Source: an uncultured Rickettsiales bacterium (GTDB lineage Bacteria > Pseudomonadota > Alphaproteobacteria > Rickettsiales > UBA998). Taken from it: 15,507 nt of DNA. The first letter of the stretch is position 1. Each line of letters begins with the position of its first letter. The position numbers were made by a program, and so were the translations under genes. The notes under the pieces are model-generated. The model did not search any database and was not told where the DNA came from. It saw nothing but the letters and a program-made list of their open reading frames with translations. Positions 1 to 6,768 of the stretch are shown here, one piece after another. The DNA lies in NCBI GenBank assembly GCA_937982385.1, contig CALJMC010000144.1, forward strand, positions 1-15,507, written 5' to 3'.

Positions 1-526
1 CTGTACATTTGGCCACCAGTTTATGATAGACATCACGCAGATGCGTCACATCCGCAATCGCATAGACCAGCTGTTCTTCAGTAAGCGGACGTTTTGACCA
101 ATCGGTGAATTGCTGCGATTTATCAATCGAGCGTTTGAGCAAACGTGAAACAATATTCTCATACCCGACTTGCTCACCCATGCCGCAGACTGCACCTGCT
201 ATTTGTGTATCAAAGACTGGTTTCGGCAAGTTGCCGCCCATCGCAGCAGCGAAGATTTCCATGTCCTGCCCACCCGCGTGGATTACCTTCAACACCGCCT
301 CATCCGCCATTAATGTATACATCGGCGCAAGGTCAATACCATCCGCCAACGGGTCAACCGCAACCGCCAGCTCCTCATCAGAGCCACTCGCAAGCTGCAC
401 AAGGCATAATTTAGGGTAATAGGTTTTCTCACGCAAAAACTCGGTATCTATCGTAATAAAATCATCTTTAGCGAGTTTTGTGCATATGTCTGCCAACTCG
501 GCGGTGGTCGTAATAACGTGAACCAT
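1..526 (-). CDS. rnd: Ribonuclease D, 3' exonuclease (partial, N-terminal 175 residues)
   Basis: Ribonuclease D is a DEDD-family 3'-5' exoribonuclease that trims tRNA and other structured RNA 3' ends. The reading frame starts at ATG 526 and stays open to the left edge, so the C-terminal part (HRDC domain) is outside the window. The exonuclease motifs are in order: D27-T-E29 in the first motif, H83 to D88 (HAGGQD) in the second, a FDTQIAG segment near residue 105, and Y155-AIAD159 in the third. The DEDDy catalytic set is therefore intact. The start was chosen because the protein begins just before the first exonuclease strand, as in the family. The Shine-Dalgarno sequence is weak. It lies downstream of the small gene at 575-850 on the same strand, with a 48-base gap and no obvious terminator. 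Confidence 0.93.
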   Translation of the reverse strand, partial: MVHVITTTAELADICTKLAKDDFITIDTEFLREKTYYPKLCLVQLASGSDEELAVAVDPLADGIDLAPMYTLMADEAVLKVIHAGGQDMEIFAAAMGGNLPKPVFDTQIAGAVCGMGEQVGYENIVSRLLKRSIDKSQQFTDWSKRPLTEEQLVYAIADVTHLRDVYHKLVAKCT

Positions 527-574
527 AGGGTGTTTTCATTCATTTAAAGGCTTTAAAACACCACTATAGCGGTT

Positions 575-850
575 TTAACGTTTGGGTGAAGCGCTTTCTT
601 GTTTCACACAATCATAGTCTGGCAGGCCAGATATATCAGGTTCACATTTGTTGTCAGCGGGCGTGGACTCTTCGATAGGCGTTTTACTATCTATCATTCC
701 ATCGAGGAGGTCCGCAAGGTAGCCCGCTGGGTTCGCTATAGCGCCAGAACCGAACCAGCCTTTTACTTTATTTAAATCTGGTTCTGAAGCATCCTGCTGT
801 GGCGCAGGTTTTTCTTCATATTCTTCTAACTTTGGAGGATCATCGCTCAT
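575..850 (-). CDS. Small acidic hypothetical protein (91 aa)
   Basis: I do not recognise this protein. It is 91 residues, rich in Glu, Asp, Pro and Ser, with low-complexity charged ends and a short central hydrophobic stretch (about residues 37-52, containing GAIANPAGYLADLLDG). No signal peptide or convincing membrane span is visible. An AGAGA-type ribosome-binding site lies about 8 bases before the ATG at 850. The gene sits between mltG and the ribonuclease D gene on the same strand, 84 bases after mltG. The composition suggests a partly disordered cytoplasmic protein. No function is proposed. Confidence 0.6.
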   Translation of the reverse strand: MSDDPPKLEEYEEKPAPQQDASEPDLNKVKGWFGSGAIANPAGYLADLLDGMIDSKTPIEESTPADNKCEPDISGLPDYDCVKQESASPKR

Positions 851-934
851 TTACAATCTCTTTCATTATCGTTACTCGTACTAACTATACAGAAAGAGTG
901 TTACAGCTTTTTTAAGGCAAGCGAAGAAAACAGC

Positions 935-1915
935 TTATTTCTGCGTGCGCTCCCACGCACGATATTTTGCAACATAGCGCTCATGCTCTGCGAATGTTTT
1001 AGAAAAATGATGCCCTCCGCCGCCTGTCGCGACAAAGAAAAGATAATCATGACTCTGTGGATTTAATACAGCTTCTATCGCCGCACGTCCAGGGTTTGCA
1101 ATCGGCGTCGGTGGCAACCCAGCAATATGATAGGTATTATACGCGTTCTTATTCGCCAAGTGACTCTTGCGGATTCTACGGTCATATTTGCCATTTTGCA
1201 TATACATACCATAAATAACAGTCGGGTCAGTTTGCAGCTTCATGCCCATACGCAAGCGATTGATAAAGACACCGGCCACTTGCTTGCGTTCTGCGCCTAT
1301 GCCTGTTTCTTTTTCTACAATGGATGCTAGAATGAGTGCTTCCTTCTTGGTCTTTAACGGAAGCCCAACCTCACGCTGTTCCCATAATTCATTGAGCGTT
1401 TTGGTCATGCCTTTGCGCATAGTATCAATGACCTTCGCACGGCTATCACCACGTAAGTAAGAATAGGTTTCAGGCAGCAACTCGCCCTCACCCACATTTG
1501 CAGGGACATCACCTTTAAGATAGCGCGCTTTTTGCACACGCTTCAGAACGTCTTTCGTCAGCAGCCCCTCTGGAATAGTCACGCTACGCGACACCGCTTT
1601 TCCATCTGCCAACAACGCCACCACATCACGCGGCGAGGTGCGCGGTTCAAACAGATATTCACCTGCTTTAAACATCGCTTCTTTATTATTCAGCACCACA
1701 TAGGCTTTGAACAAATAGCGATTAGGAATCACATTTTCATCAGCAAGTTTGTTCGTAATCTGACGAAAGCTCATACCACGATCAACGATGAATGTCTTCT
1801 CACCTTGGAGAGATCCAGCTGATTTTGCATGATTTTGAATAAACATATATGCGCCCACCGCAGCCACCATCGCAAGGACGGGAGACCATTTGATGAGAAA
1901 CCATATTTTGCGCAT
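935..1915 (-). CDS. mltG: Endolytic murein transglycosylase MltG (YceG-like)
   Basis: MltG cleaves nascent peptidoglycan strands within the glycan chain and is thought to set strand length; it is anchored in the inner membrane with its catalytic domain in the periplasm. The 326 residues show one N-terminal membrane segment (about residues 5-26), a LysM-like region (about 40-95), and the YceG catalytic domain. The active-site signature ASIVEKETG is at residues 197-205, with the catalytic Glu expected at E201. It is followed by LQTDPTVIYG (227-236), the AGLPPTPIANPG segment (265-276) and the C-terminal GGHHFSKTFAEH region. Length is normal for the family. The ATG at 1915 lies only 3 bases after the fabF stop, so the two are probably co-transcribed and translationally coupled. 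The acpP-fabF-mltG order is typical of alphaproteobacteria. Confidence 0.96.
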   Translation of the reverse strand: MRKIWFLIKWSPVLAMVAAVGAYMFIQNHAKSAGSLQGEKTFIVDRGMSFRQITNKLADENVIPNRYLFKAYVVLNNKEAMFKAGEYLFEPRTSPRDVVALLADGKAVSRSVTIPEGLLTKDVLKRVQKARYLKGDVPANVGEGELLPETYSYLRGDSRAKVIDTMRKGMTKTLNELWEQREVGLPLKTKKEALILASIVEKETGIGAERKQVAGVFINRLRMGMKLQTDPTVIYGMYMQNGKYDRRIRKSHLANKNAYNTYHIAGLPPTPIANPGRAAIEAVLNPQSHDYLFFVATGGGGHHFSKTFAEHERYVAKYRAWERTQK

Positions 1916-1918
1916 GGG

Positions 1919-3175
1919 CTACACTTTTTTCACGATGAGACTAGCATTCGTACCACCAAACCCAAACGAGTTGGAGAGCGCTACGTTCACTTGCTGTTCG
2001 CGTGCTGTATGTGGCACTAAGTCGAGGTCACATGCATCAGACGGGTTGTCGAGGTTCAATGTAGGAGGCACGATATTGTGATAGACTGACAAGGCTGAAA
2101 AGATTGCCTCAACGCTCCCTGCCGCACCAAGCAAATGCCCAATGGCGGACTTGGTAGATGACATCACCATTTGATCTGCAGCAGAACCAAACAGACGCTT
2201 CACCGCACCATGCTCAATTTCATCACCAAGTGGAGTAGATGTTCCATGTGCATTTACATAGTCAATATCTTCAGGGTTCATACCCGCTTTTTCCATCGCC
2301 ATTTTCATCGCGCGGAATCCGCCATCACCATCAGAGGCTGGAGCCGTGATATGATGTGCATCACCTGACAAACCATAGCCCGCAACTTCCGCATAAATCG
2401 TAGCACCACGTGCTTTGGCATGTTCATATTCTTCAAGTACGACAACGCCCGCACCTTCACCCATTACAAAACCATCACGTCCCTTATCCCACGGGCGAGA
2501 GCCTGCAGTTGGGTCATCATTAAAGCCAGTTGAGAGCGCACGAGCAGCGGCAAAGCCTGCAATACCCACACGACAAATAGCAGCTTCTGCACCACCTGCC
2601 ACCATCACATCTGCATCACCGCGTGCAATAATCGCTGCGCCATCACCAATGGCATGTGCGCCCGTTGAGCACGCTGTTACCACAGAATGATTAGGACCTT
2701 TTAGACCATATTTAATAGACACATGTCCCGACACCAAATTGATAAGGCATGAGGGAATAAAGAATGGGCTTACTGCACGACGCAGCCCTTTTTCTTGGGC
2801 GGCAAGCACTGTCGCTTCAATCGTACCAAGTCCACCAATACCTGAGCCAATAATCACACCCGCTCGATGTTTTTGCTCCTCGGTTTCGGGTACATAGCCT
2901 GAATCTTCCATCGCTTGTATAGACGCCGCAATGCCATAGATGATGAACTTATCCATCTTGCGTTGCTCTTTGGAATCGAGATAATTATCAGCGTTGAACG
3001 CATGATCACCTTCACGTGGGAGCTCACCTGCAATTTTGCACGGCGCATCATCTGTGTTGAAATAGGAGATATGTCCCAAACCTGATTTAGATGCCAAAAG
3101 CGCATCCCATGTAGGTTTTACACCATCTGCAAGCGGGGTTACCGCTCCAAGTCCCGTAATTACAACTCTACGCAT
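1919..3175 (-). CDS. fabF: 3-oxoacyl-[acyl-carrier-protein] synthase II (FabF)
   Basis: FabF (KAS II) condenses malonyl-ACP with acyl-ACP in fatty acid elongation. The start is taken as ATG 3175, giving 418 residues, because GAGGA lies 7 bases upstream. A GTG six bases earlier (3181) is in frame but sits almost on top of that ribosome-binding site. The Cys-His-His triad is intact: Cys169 in TACSTGAHA, His310 in NAHGTSTPLGD and His347 in KSAIGHLLGAAG, with Lys342 in the last motif. The C-terminal GFGGTNAS loop is present. Length and motifs are those of a normal elongating KAS. It follows acpP on the same strand, with a hairpin in the gap, and is followed after 3 bases by mltG. Its partner protein is the acyl carrier protein encoded next door. 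Confidence 0.97.
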   Translation of the reverse strand: MRRVVITGLGAVTPLADGVKPTWDALLASKSGLGHISYFNTDDAPCKIAGELPREGDHAFNADNYLDSKEQRKMDKFIIYGIAASIQAMEDSGYVPETEEQKHRAGVIIGSGIGGLGTIEATVLAAQEKGLRRAVSPFFIPSCLINLVSGHVSIKYGLKGPNHSVVTACSTGAHAIGDGAAIIARGDADVMVAGGAEAAICRVGIAGFAAARALSTGFNDDPTAGSRPWDKGRDGFVMGEGAGVVVLEEYEHAKARGATIYAEVAGYGLSGDAHHITAPASDGDGGFRAMKMAMEKAGMNPEDIDYVNAHGTSTPLGDEIEHGAVKRLFGSAADQMVMSSTKSAIGHLLGAAGSVEAIFSALSVYHNIVPPTLNLDNPSDACDLDLVPHTAREQQVNVALSNSFGFGGTNASLIVKKV

Positions 3176-3198
3176 AGACACTTCCTCAAAGGTTTAGA

Positions 3199-3234
3199 CG
3201 AACAAAGGAGAGGCAGCAATGACGCCCCTCTCCT
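3199..3234 (-). terminator. Hairpin between acpP and fabF (partial terminator or processing site)
   Basis: AGGAGAGG at 3206-3213 pairs perfectly with CCTCTCCT at 3227-3234 (8 bp, 13-base loop). On the minus strand the stem is followed by TTTGTT, a short T-tract. This would give partial termination or RNA stabilisation between acpP and fabF, fitting the usual excess of acpP mRNA. The role is inferred. Confidence 0.5.
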
Positions 3235-3258
3235 CATTCACTCGTGTGACAATCTGAT

Positions 3259-3492
3259 TTACAGATTTTTCTCGATGAAAGAAACAGCATCACCAACAGT
3301 CATGATTTTTTCTGCTGCATCATCAGGGATTTCAACGCTGAATTCTTCTTCAAACGCCATTACTAGCTCAACAATGTCCAAGCTATCAGCACCTAGATCA
3401 TCAATGAAGCTTGCTTCAGCAGATACTTTATCCGCTTCAACGCTTAGGTTTTCAACAACAATTTTCGCTACGCGGTCTGCTACTTCACTCAT
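3259..3492 (-). CDS. acpP: Acyl carrier protein
   Basis: ACP carries the growing acyl chain on a 4'-phosphopantetheine arm in fatty acid synthesis. Here it also serves the first steps of biotin synthesis, where BioC and BioH act on ACP-bound intermediates. The 77-residue acidic protein has the canonical attachment motif GADSLD with Ser37 as the modified residue, and the acidic helix II (VELVMAFEEEF). An AGGAG site lies about 7 bases before the ATG. The gene is first in the acpP-fabF-mltG run. Upstream on the minus strand I see a TTGACA at 3606-3601, but no matching -10 at a normal distance, so the promoter is not assigned. Confidence 0.97.
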   Translation of the reverse strand: MSEVADRVAKIVVENLSVEADKVSAEASFIDDLGADSLDIVELVMAFEEEFSVEIPDDAAEKIMTVGDAVSFIEKNL

Positions 3493-3736
3493 GGAAATCT
3501 CCTTTAATATTACTCTGTATAGATTCAGTTCTAGATTCGACTTTTATAAATCGCCCCCGAACTATCATAGTGGTTAACAAATTGCCAGTATTAAACACAA
3601 TGTCAACCTGATTTTACCTATTATAGGGGTCTACACGGTAACAAATAGACGCGATTTTGCTTTATTGTTGCATGACTACCCACTATAAACGCCACAGCTA
3701 ATTTCAGCTACCACATTACATTATAAGGAAAAAACA

Positions 3737-3934
3737 ATGTTAAAAGTTATTGAAGTACTCTCAGAGTCAACCAAATCATGGGAAGATGCAACAAAGAAAG
3801 CTGTTGCTGAAACTGCTAAGACAGTAAAACATATCCGTTCATGCTATGTGCAAGAATTCACCACGGTTGTAAAAGACAACGAAGTTGCAAAATTCCGTGT
3901 GAACCTAAAAATCACATTCGAAGTTGATAGATAA
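3737..3934 (+). CDS. Dodecin-family flavin-binding protein
   Basis: Dodecins are small proteins that form hollow 12-subunit shells and bind flavins (or coenzyme A) in paired pockets, buffering free flavin. This 65-residue protein has the fold signature: an N-terminal strand (KVIEVLSES), a helix starting at SWEDATKKAVAETAKT, and two C-terminal strands ending in RVNLKITFEV. A GGAAAA-type ribosome-binding site precedes the ATG. Compared with well-known flavin-binding dodecins, the pocket Trp is not in its usual place (Ser35-Cys36-Tyr37 there) and the pocket Gln is replaced by Arg54. Ligand choice may therefore differ. The gene is monocistronic, closed by the terminator at 4041-4078. Confidence 0.9.
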   Translation: MLKVIEVLSESTKSWEDATKKAVAETAKTVKHIRSCYVQEFTTVVKDNEVAKFRVNLKITFEVDR

Positions 3935-4040
3935 GCGGTTTTTTAATGCTTTGCAGCCGCACATGCTGTGCGTTGCTCCGCTATCGCTTCGCGATGCTCA
4001 GGGCTGACTCGGTCTCCTGACCTCGTAACCACAACATTTC

Positions 4041-4078
4041 AAATGCCGTATATTCTTCGGAATATGCGGTATTTTTAT
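4041..4078 (+). terminator. Rho-independent terminator of the dodecin gene
   Basis: A stem of 13 bp or more (4043-4055 with 4060-4072, two G-U pairs) is closed by a C(TTCG)G tetraloop and followed by TTTTTAT. This is a textbook intrinsic terminator on the plus strand, about 105 bases after the dodecin stop codon. Confidence 0.88.
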
Positions 4079-4103
4079 GCCTGCAATAAAAAAACCTCCG
4101 CCC

Positions 4104-4286
4104 TCACAAACGTTCGATGCGGACAATGCCGCCCCAGCTCTCCAAAAATGTGACGGCGACGCGGCCCAACCAATAGATGCTCAGCCCTGCCACACCACAC
4201 AGCATGGCGCCGAGTAGCACTTGCACCCATGGGGTGAGCTGGCTAAACTTATTCAAAAAATCCGCAGATAAAATATAAGGTTCCAT
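4104..4286 (-). CDS. Small single-span membrane protein (60 aa), unknown
   Basis: I do not recognise this protein. It has 60 residues with a hydrophobic segment at about residues 18-40 (WVQVLLGAMLCGVAGLSIYWL) and a short basic tail (VRIERL). A single inner-membrane span is likely. A GGAG ribosome-binding site lies 8 bases before the ATG at 4286, which is the main reason to accept it. It is isolated, facing the dodecin gene tail to tail. A terminator-like hairpin and a structured non-coding segment lie immediately upstream on the same strand (4311-4515), so its expression could be controlled by that leader. Confidence 0.6.
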   Translation of the reverse strand: MEPYILSADFLNKFSQLTPWVQVLLGAMLCGVAGLSIYWLGRVAVTFLESWGGIVRIERL

Positions 4287-4310
4287 GATTAATACTCCAT
4301 TTTGTTAGTG

Positions 4311-4347
4311 CCAAAAACAAACGGCCACCAGATATTTCTGGTAGCCG
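4311..4347 (-). terminator. Rho-independent terminator on the minus strand
   Basis: CGGCTACCAGA (minus strand, 4347-4337) pairs with TCTGGTGGCCG (4332-4322) around an AATA loop, giving 11 bp with one U-G pair. TTTGTTTTT follows. The G-U pair exists only on the minus-strand RNA; on the plus strand that position is a mismatch, supporting this orientation. It ends a transcript coming from the right, either bioB read-through or a separate RNA, and lies just upstream of the small membrane gene. Confidence 0.75.
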
Positions 4348-4515
4348 GGGAGTTAGTAACCGTTCTACGAGCGGCGCAGCGTATTCACGCGAGCGCTATT
4401 CTATTTCGCCACCTCCCCGACCATAAGTCTGAGAAATGGACCAATTAACGGCTGGTACCAGCCGCGTAGAAAAGGGGTTACTATGCCCCATGCGCCAGAT
4501 ATGCTAGCGCACAAG
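4311..4515 (-). ncRNA. Candidate structured RNA or regulatory leader
   Basis: No coding frame is convincing between 4287 and 4636. Instead there is nested complementarity: 4347-4350 with 4486-4489 (GGGG/CCCC), 4355-4361 with 4476-4482 (7 bp), 4363-4369 with 4465-4471 (7 bp) and 4372-4375 with 4461-4464. These would make a long interrupted rod ending directly at the minus-strand terminator. Competing pairings also exist: 4346-4352 with 4413-4419, and a perfect 16-base palindrome at 4449-4464. A possible minus-strand promoter upstream has TTGAAC, a 17-base spacer and a weak TAGGCT. The size (about 200 bases) and rod shape recall 6S RNA, but I see no 6S consensus and do not assign a family. Confidence 0.35.
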
Positions 4516-4597
4516 AGGGAGCCTATCAGAAATTGGGATGAGGTTCAAGCAAGCGGTGAGATGCGCGGGAATTTCTCTATATTTGTGAGAGCCGATA

Positions 4598-4627
4598 AGG
4601 AGGTCCCTGCCTTCGCAGGGATGACAG
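4598..4627. repeat. REP-like short palindromic element
   Basis: TCCCTGC at 4604-4610 and GCAGGGA at 4615-4621 form a 7-bp stem with a 4-base loop. The flanks (GTCAT on the minus strand) match the general style of dispersed intergenic palindromes of the form GTCAT-CCCTGC-GAAG-GCAGGG. It lies about 15 bases after the bioB stop and has no T-tract, so it is more likely a dispersed repeat or mRNA-stabilising hairpin than a terminator. Only one copy is in this window. Confidence 0.5.
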
Positions 4628-4636
4628 CACTTGAAA

Positions 4637-5596
4637 CTAAGCGGCGATGCGTAGCCCAAGCTTTTCGAGTAGTGCCATATCTTCATTCTCGGATGGATTT
4701 GGGGTGGTGAGGAGTTTTTCGCCGTAGAACATCGAGTTGGCGCCTGCGAAGAAGCAAAGTGCTTGGGTAGACTCGCTCATCTCTTCACGACCTGCCGACA
4801 GACGCACATAGGTTTGCGGCATCATGATGCGGGCAACTGCGATGGTGCGGACAAATTCGAGAATGTCTAAATCTTCGACATTAGCCATGGCTGTGCCTTC
4901 GACCTTTACCAACATATTGATGGGCACAGAGCCAGGATGTTCTGGCAATGTGGCGAGTGTTACCAGCATGTTTGCACGGTCAGTACGGGTTTCACCCATG
5001 CCGACAATGCCACCTGCGCAGGTTTTCATGCCTACGGTGCGGACGAGCTCAAGGGTGTCCAAACGGTCTTGATAAGAACGGGTCGTGATGATTTCGTCAT
5101 AGAAATCTTCGGACGTATCGAGATTATGGTTATAATAATCCAAGCCAGCCGCTTTGAGCTGATGCGCCTGTGATTCGCTGAGCATTCCCAGCGTCATGCA
5201 GCTTTCAAGTCCGAGTTCCTTCACGCCCTCAATCATAGCGGTAAGTTTTGGGATATCTCGATCTTTCGGAGAACTCCATGCCGCACCCATGCAAAAACGC
5301 GTCGCACCGGTTTCCTTCGCCTTTTTCGCTTCTTCAACCACCGTCGCTGCGTCCATTAGCTTGCCCGCTTTGACCTCAGTTTCAAAATGCGCACTCTGTG
5401 GACAATATTTGCAATCTTCAGGGCAACCACCCGTTTTTACAGACAGCAAGGTAGACATCTGCACTTCTGTCGGGTCAAAATAGGTGCGGTGCATCGTTTG
5501 TGCTTGAAAAAGCAGCTCATGGAATGGCAGCGCGAAAAGCGCGAGCGATTGCTCAGTTGTCCAATTGGTACGAATGTCAGTTGTAGTTGCGTTCAT
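4637..5596 (-). CDS. bioB: Biotin synthase BioB
   Basis: BioB is a radical SAM enzyme that inserts sulfur into dethiobiotin in the last step of biotin synthesis. The 319 residues carry the radical-SAM cluster motif C58-x3-C62-x2-C65 (GGCPEDCKYCPQ). The ligands of the second, sacrificial [2Fe-2S] cluster are Cys102, Cys133, Cys193 and Arg265 (YVRLSAGR). All are offset by the same five residues from the E. coli enzyme, so the active site is complete. An AAGGAAA ribosome-binding site precedes the ATG at 5596. The gene is divergent from bioF across a 53-base shared promoter region, so the two are probably co-regulated. The sulfur-donor assembly genes are not in the window. Confidence 0.97.
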   Translation of the reverse strand: MNATTTDIRTNWTTEQSLALFALPFHELLFQAQTMHRTYFDPTEVQMSTLLSVKTGGCPEDCKYCPQSAHFETEVKAGKLMDAATVVEEAKKAKETGATRFCMGAAWSSPKDRDIPKLTAMIEGVKELGLESCMTLGMLSESQAHQLKAAGLDYYNHNLDTSEDFYDEIITTRSYQDRLDTLELVRTVGMKTCAGGIVGMGETRTDRANMLVTLATLPEHPGSVPINMLVKVEGTAMANVEDLDILEFVRTIAVARIMMPQTYVRLSAGREEMSESTQALCFFAGANSMFYGEKLLTTPNPSENEDMALLEKLGLRIAA

Positions 5597-5649
5597 GCGG
5601 TTGTTTCCTTATTAACTCTTAAGAGCTATATAACGGATAGAAAAATCAA
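5597..5649. promoter_or_regulatory. Divergent bioB/bioF promoter region with a palindrome
   Basis: These 53 bases must hold both promoters. A perfect 10-base palindrome CTCTTAAGAG lies at 5616-5625, flanked by AT-rich TATATAA and TTAATAA. It is a candidate operator for co-ordinate control of bioB and bioF. It does not match the TTATCTATAA-type BioR box or a BirA (GTAAAC/GTTTAC) operator as I know them. The promoters themselves cannot be placed with certainty. Confidence 0.45.
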
Positions 5650-6768
5650 ATGCCAGCTTTAGACGATATTTTACACAACAAACTCATGGCGATGGAGCAG
5701 AAGCATCTGCGGCGCCAGTTGGTGACGACTGAGCAGACGGATGCGGTGCATGTGGTGCGCGATGGCAAAACCCTCATCAATTTTTGTAGTAATAACTATT
5801 TGGGGCTGACGCATCACCCTGTGGTGCTAGAGGCTGCAAGAGGTGCGCTAGAGGCCTATGGCGCAGGCAGTGGCGGCTCGCGCTTGGTGACGGGGAATCA
5901 TCCTTTGCATGATGAGTTGGAAGCCTCGCTTGCTGCCCTTAAAGGCACTGAGGCGGCGTGTGTGTTTGGCAGTGGATATCTCGCCAATATCGGTATTATC
6001 CCCGCGCTGATAGGCAAATCAGACCTTATCCTGATAGACCGTCTCGCCCATGCCTGCCTGATTGATGGCGCACGATATTCTGGCGCGAAGGTGATACGTT
6101 TTAAGCATAATGATATGGCGCATCTGGCAGAATTACTGCGCAAACATCGTGGAGATTATACGCACTGCCTGATTGTGACCGACGGCGTGTTCAGCATGGA
6201 TGGCGACGTTGCCCCTGTCGATGAAATAAGCGCCCTCGCCACTCGTCACGATGCATGGAGCATGACCGACGACGCCCACGCACTCGGCAAAAACACAAGC
6301 ACTATCGACATTAAGATGGGAACACTTTCCAAAGCGATTGGCAGCTATGGCGGTTATGTAGCGGGCAGCAAAACACTGATTGATTATATCAAAACCTCCG
6401 CGCGCTCATTGATGTTCTCAACTGCCTTGCCTCCTGCAACGGTGGCAGCGGCAAATATGGCAGCACAGCTTATATTGCAAAATAAAATCGATTGCGATGC
6501 CCCCATAAGAAAAGCGAATATATTTTGCAATGCAGTGGGATTACCCAGAGCAACGACCCCTATCGTTCCGCTCATTATGGGTGATGCTGAGAAAGCCTTA
6601 GAAGCCGCGGCAGCGCTCGAGAAAGCAGGGTTCCTGATAAGCGCTATCCGCCCGCCAACCGTGCCAGAAGGCACCGCACGTCTTCGCTTCACCTTTTCGA
6701 GTGAGCATGAAGATTCGGACATTCAAACACTCGCCGTATTAGTCAATGTAAAAGGATGGATATCATGA
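5650..6768 (+). CDS. bioF: 8-amino-7-oxononanoate synthase BioF
   Basis: BioF is a PLP-dependent alpha-oxoamine synthase that joins pimeloyl-ACP (or -CoA) and L-alanine to give 8-amino-7-oxononanoate. The 372 residues show SNNYLGL (47-53), the glycine-rich GAGSGGSRLVTGNH (71-84), His134 that stacks on PLP, the DDAH motif (207-210), and the PLP-binding Lys228 in MGTLSKAIGSYGG. RPPTVPEGTARLR near the C-terminus is typical. The protein is compact: the distance from the DDAH Asp to the PLP Lys is 21 residues, against 32 in E. coli BioF (D204, K236). The GVxGxxGRG-type loop after DDAH is therefore missing. The ribosome-binding site is weak. The stop overlaps the next gene's start as ATGA, so bioF and bioH are translationally coupled. 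Confidence 0.95.
   Translation: MPALDDILHNKLMAMEQKHLRRQLVTTEQTDAVHVVRDGKTLINFCSNNYLGLTHHPVVLEAARGALEAYGAGSGGSRLVTGNHPLHDELEASLAALKGTEAACVFGSGYLANIGIIPALIGKSDLILIDRLAHACLIDGARYSGAKVIRFKHNDMAHLAELLRKHRGDYTHCLIVTDGVFSMDGDVAPVDEISALATRHDAWSMTDDAHALGKNTSTIDIKMGTLSKAIGSYGGYVAGSKTLIDYIKTSARSLMFSTALPPATVAAANMAAQLILQNKIDCDAPIRKANIFCNAVGLPRATTPIVPLIMGDAEKALEAAAALEKAGFLISAIRPPTVPEGTARLRFTFSSEHEDSDIQTLAVLVNVKGWIS

Noticed and set aside
105..419. Plus-strand frames over the first 500 bases
   Set aside because: They are antisense to a clear ribonuclease D reading frame with intact catalytic motifs.
3571..3580. GGTTAACAA half-site upstream of acpP
   Set aside because: Only one half is present and acpP is not expected to be biotin-regulated; likely chance.
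3940..4025. Small hairpins after the dodecin stop (ATCGC/GCGAT, TCAGG/CCTGA)
   Set aside because: Stems are only 5 bp and lack T-tracts; possibly part of a dispersed repeat, but nothing in the window supports that.
4483..4710. Plus-strand open frame of 75 codons overlapping the end of bioB
   Set aside because: No ribosome-binding site, runs through the REP-like repeat and antisense into bioB; composition not protein-like.
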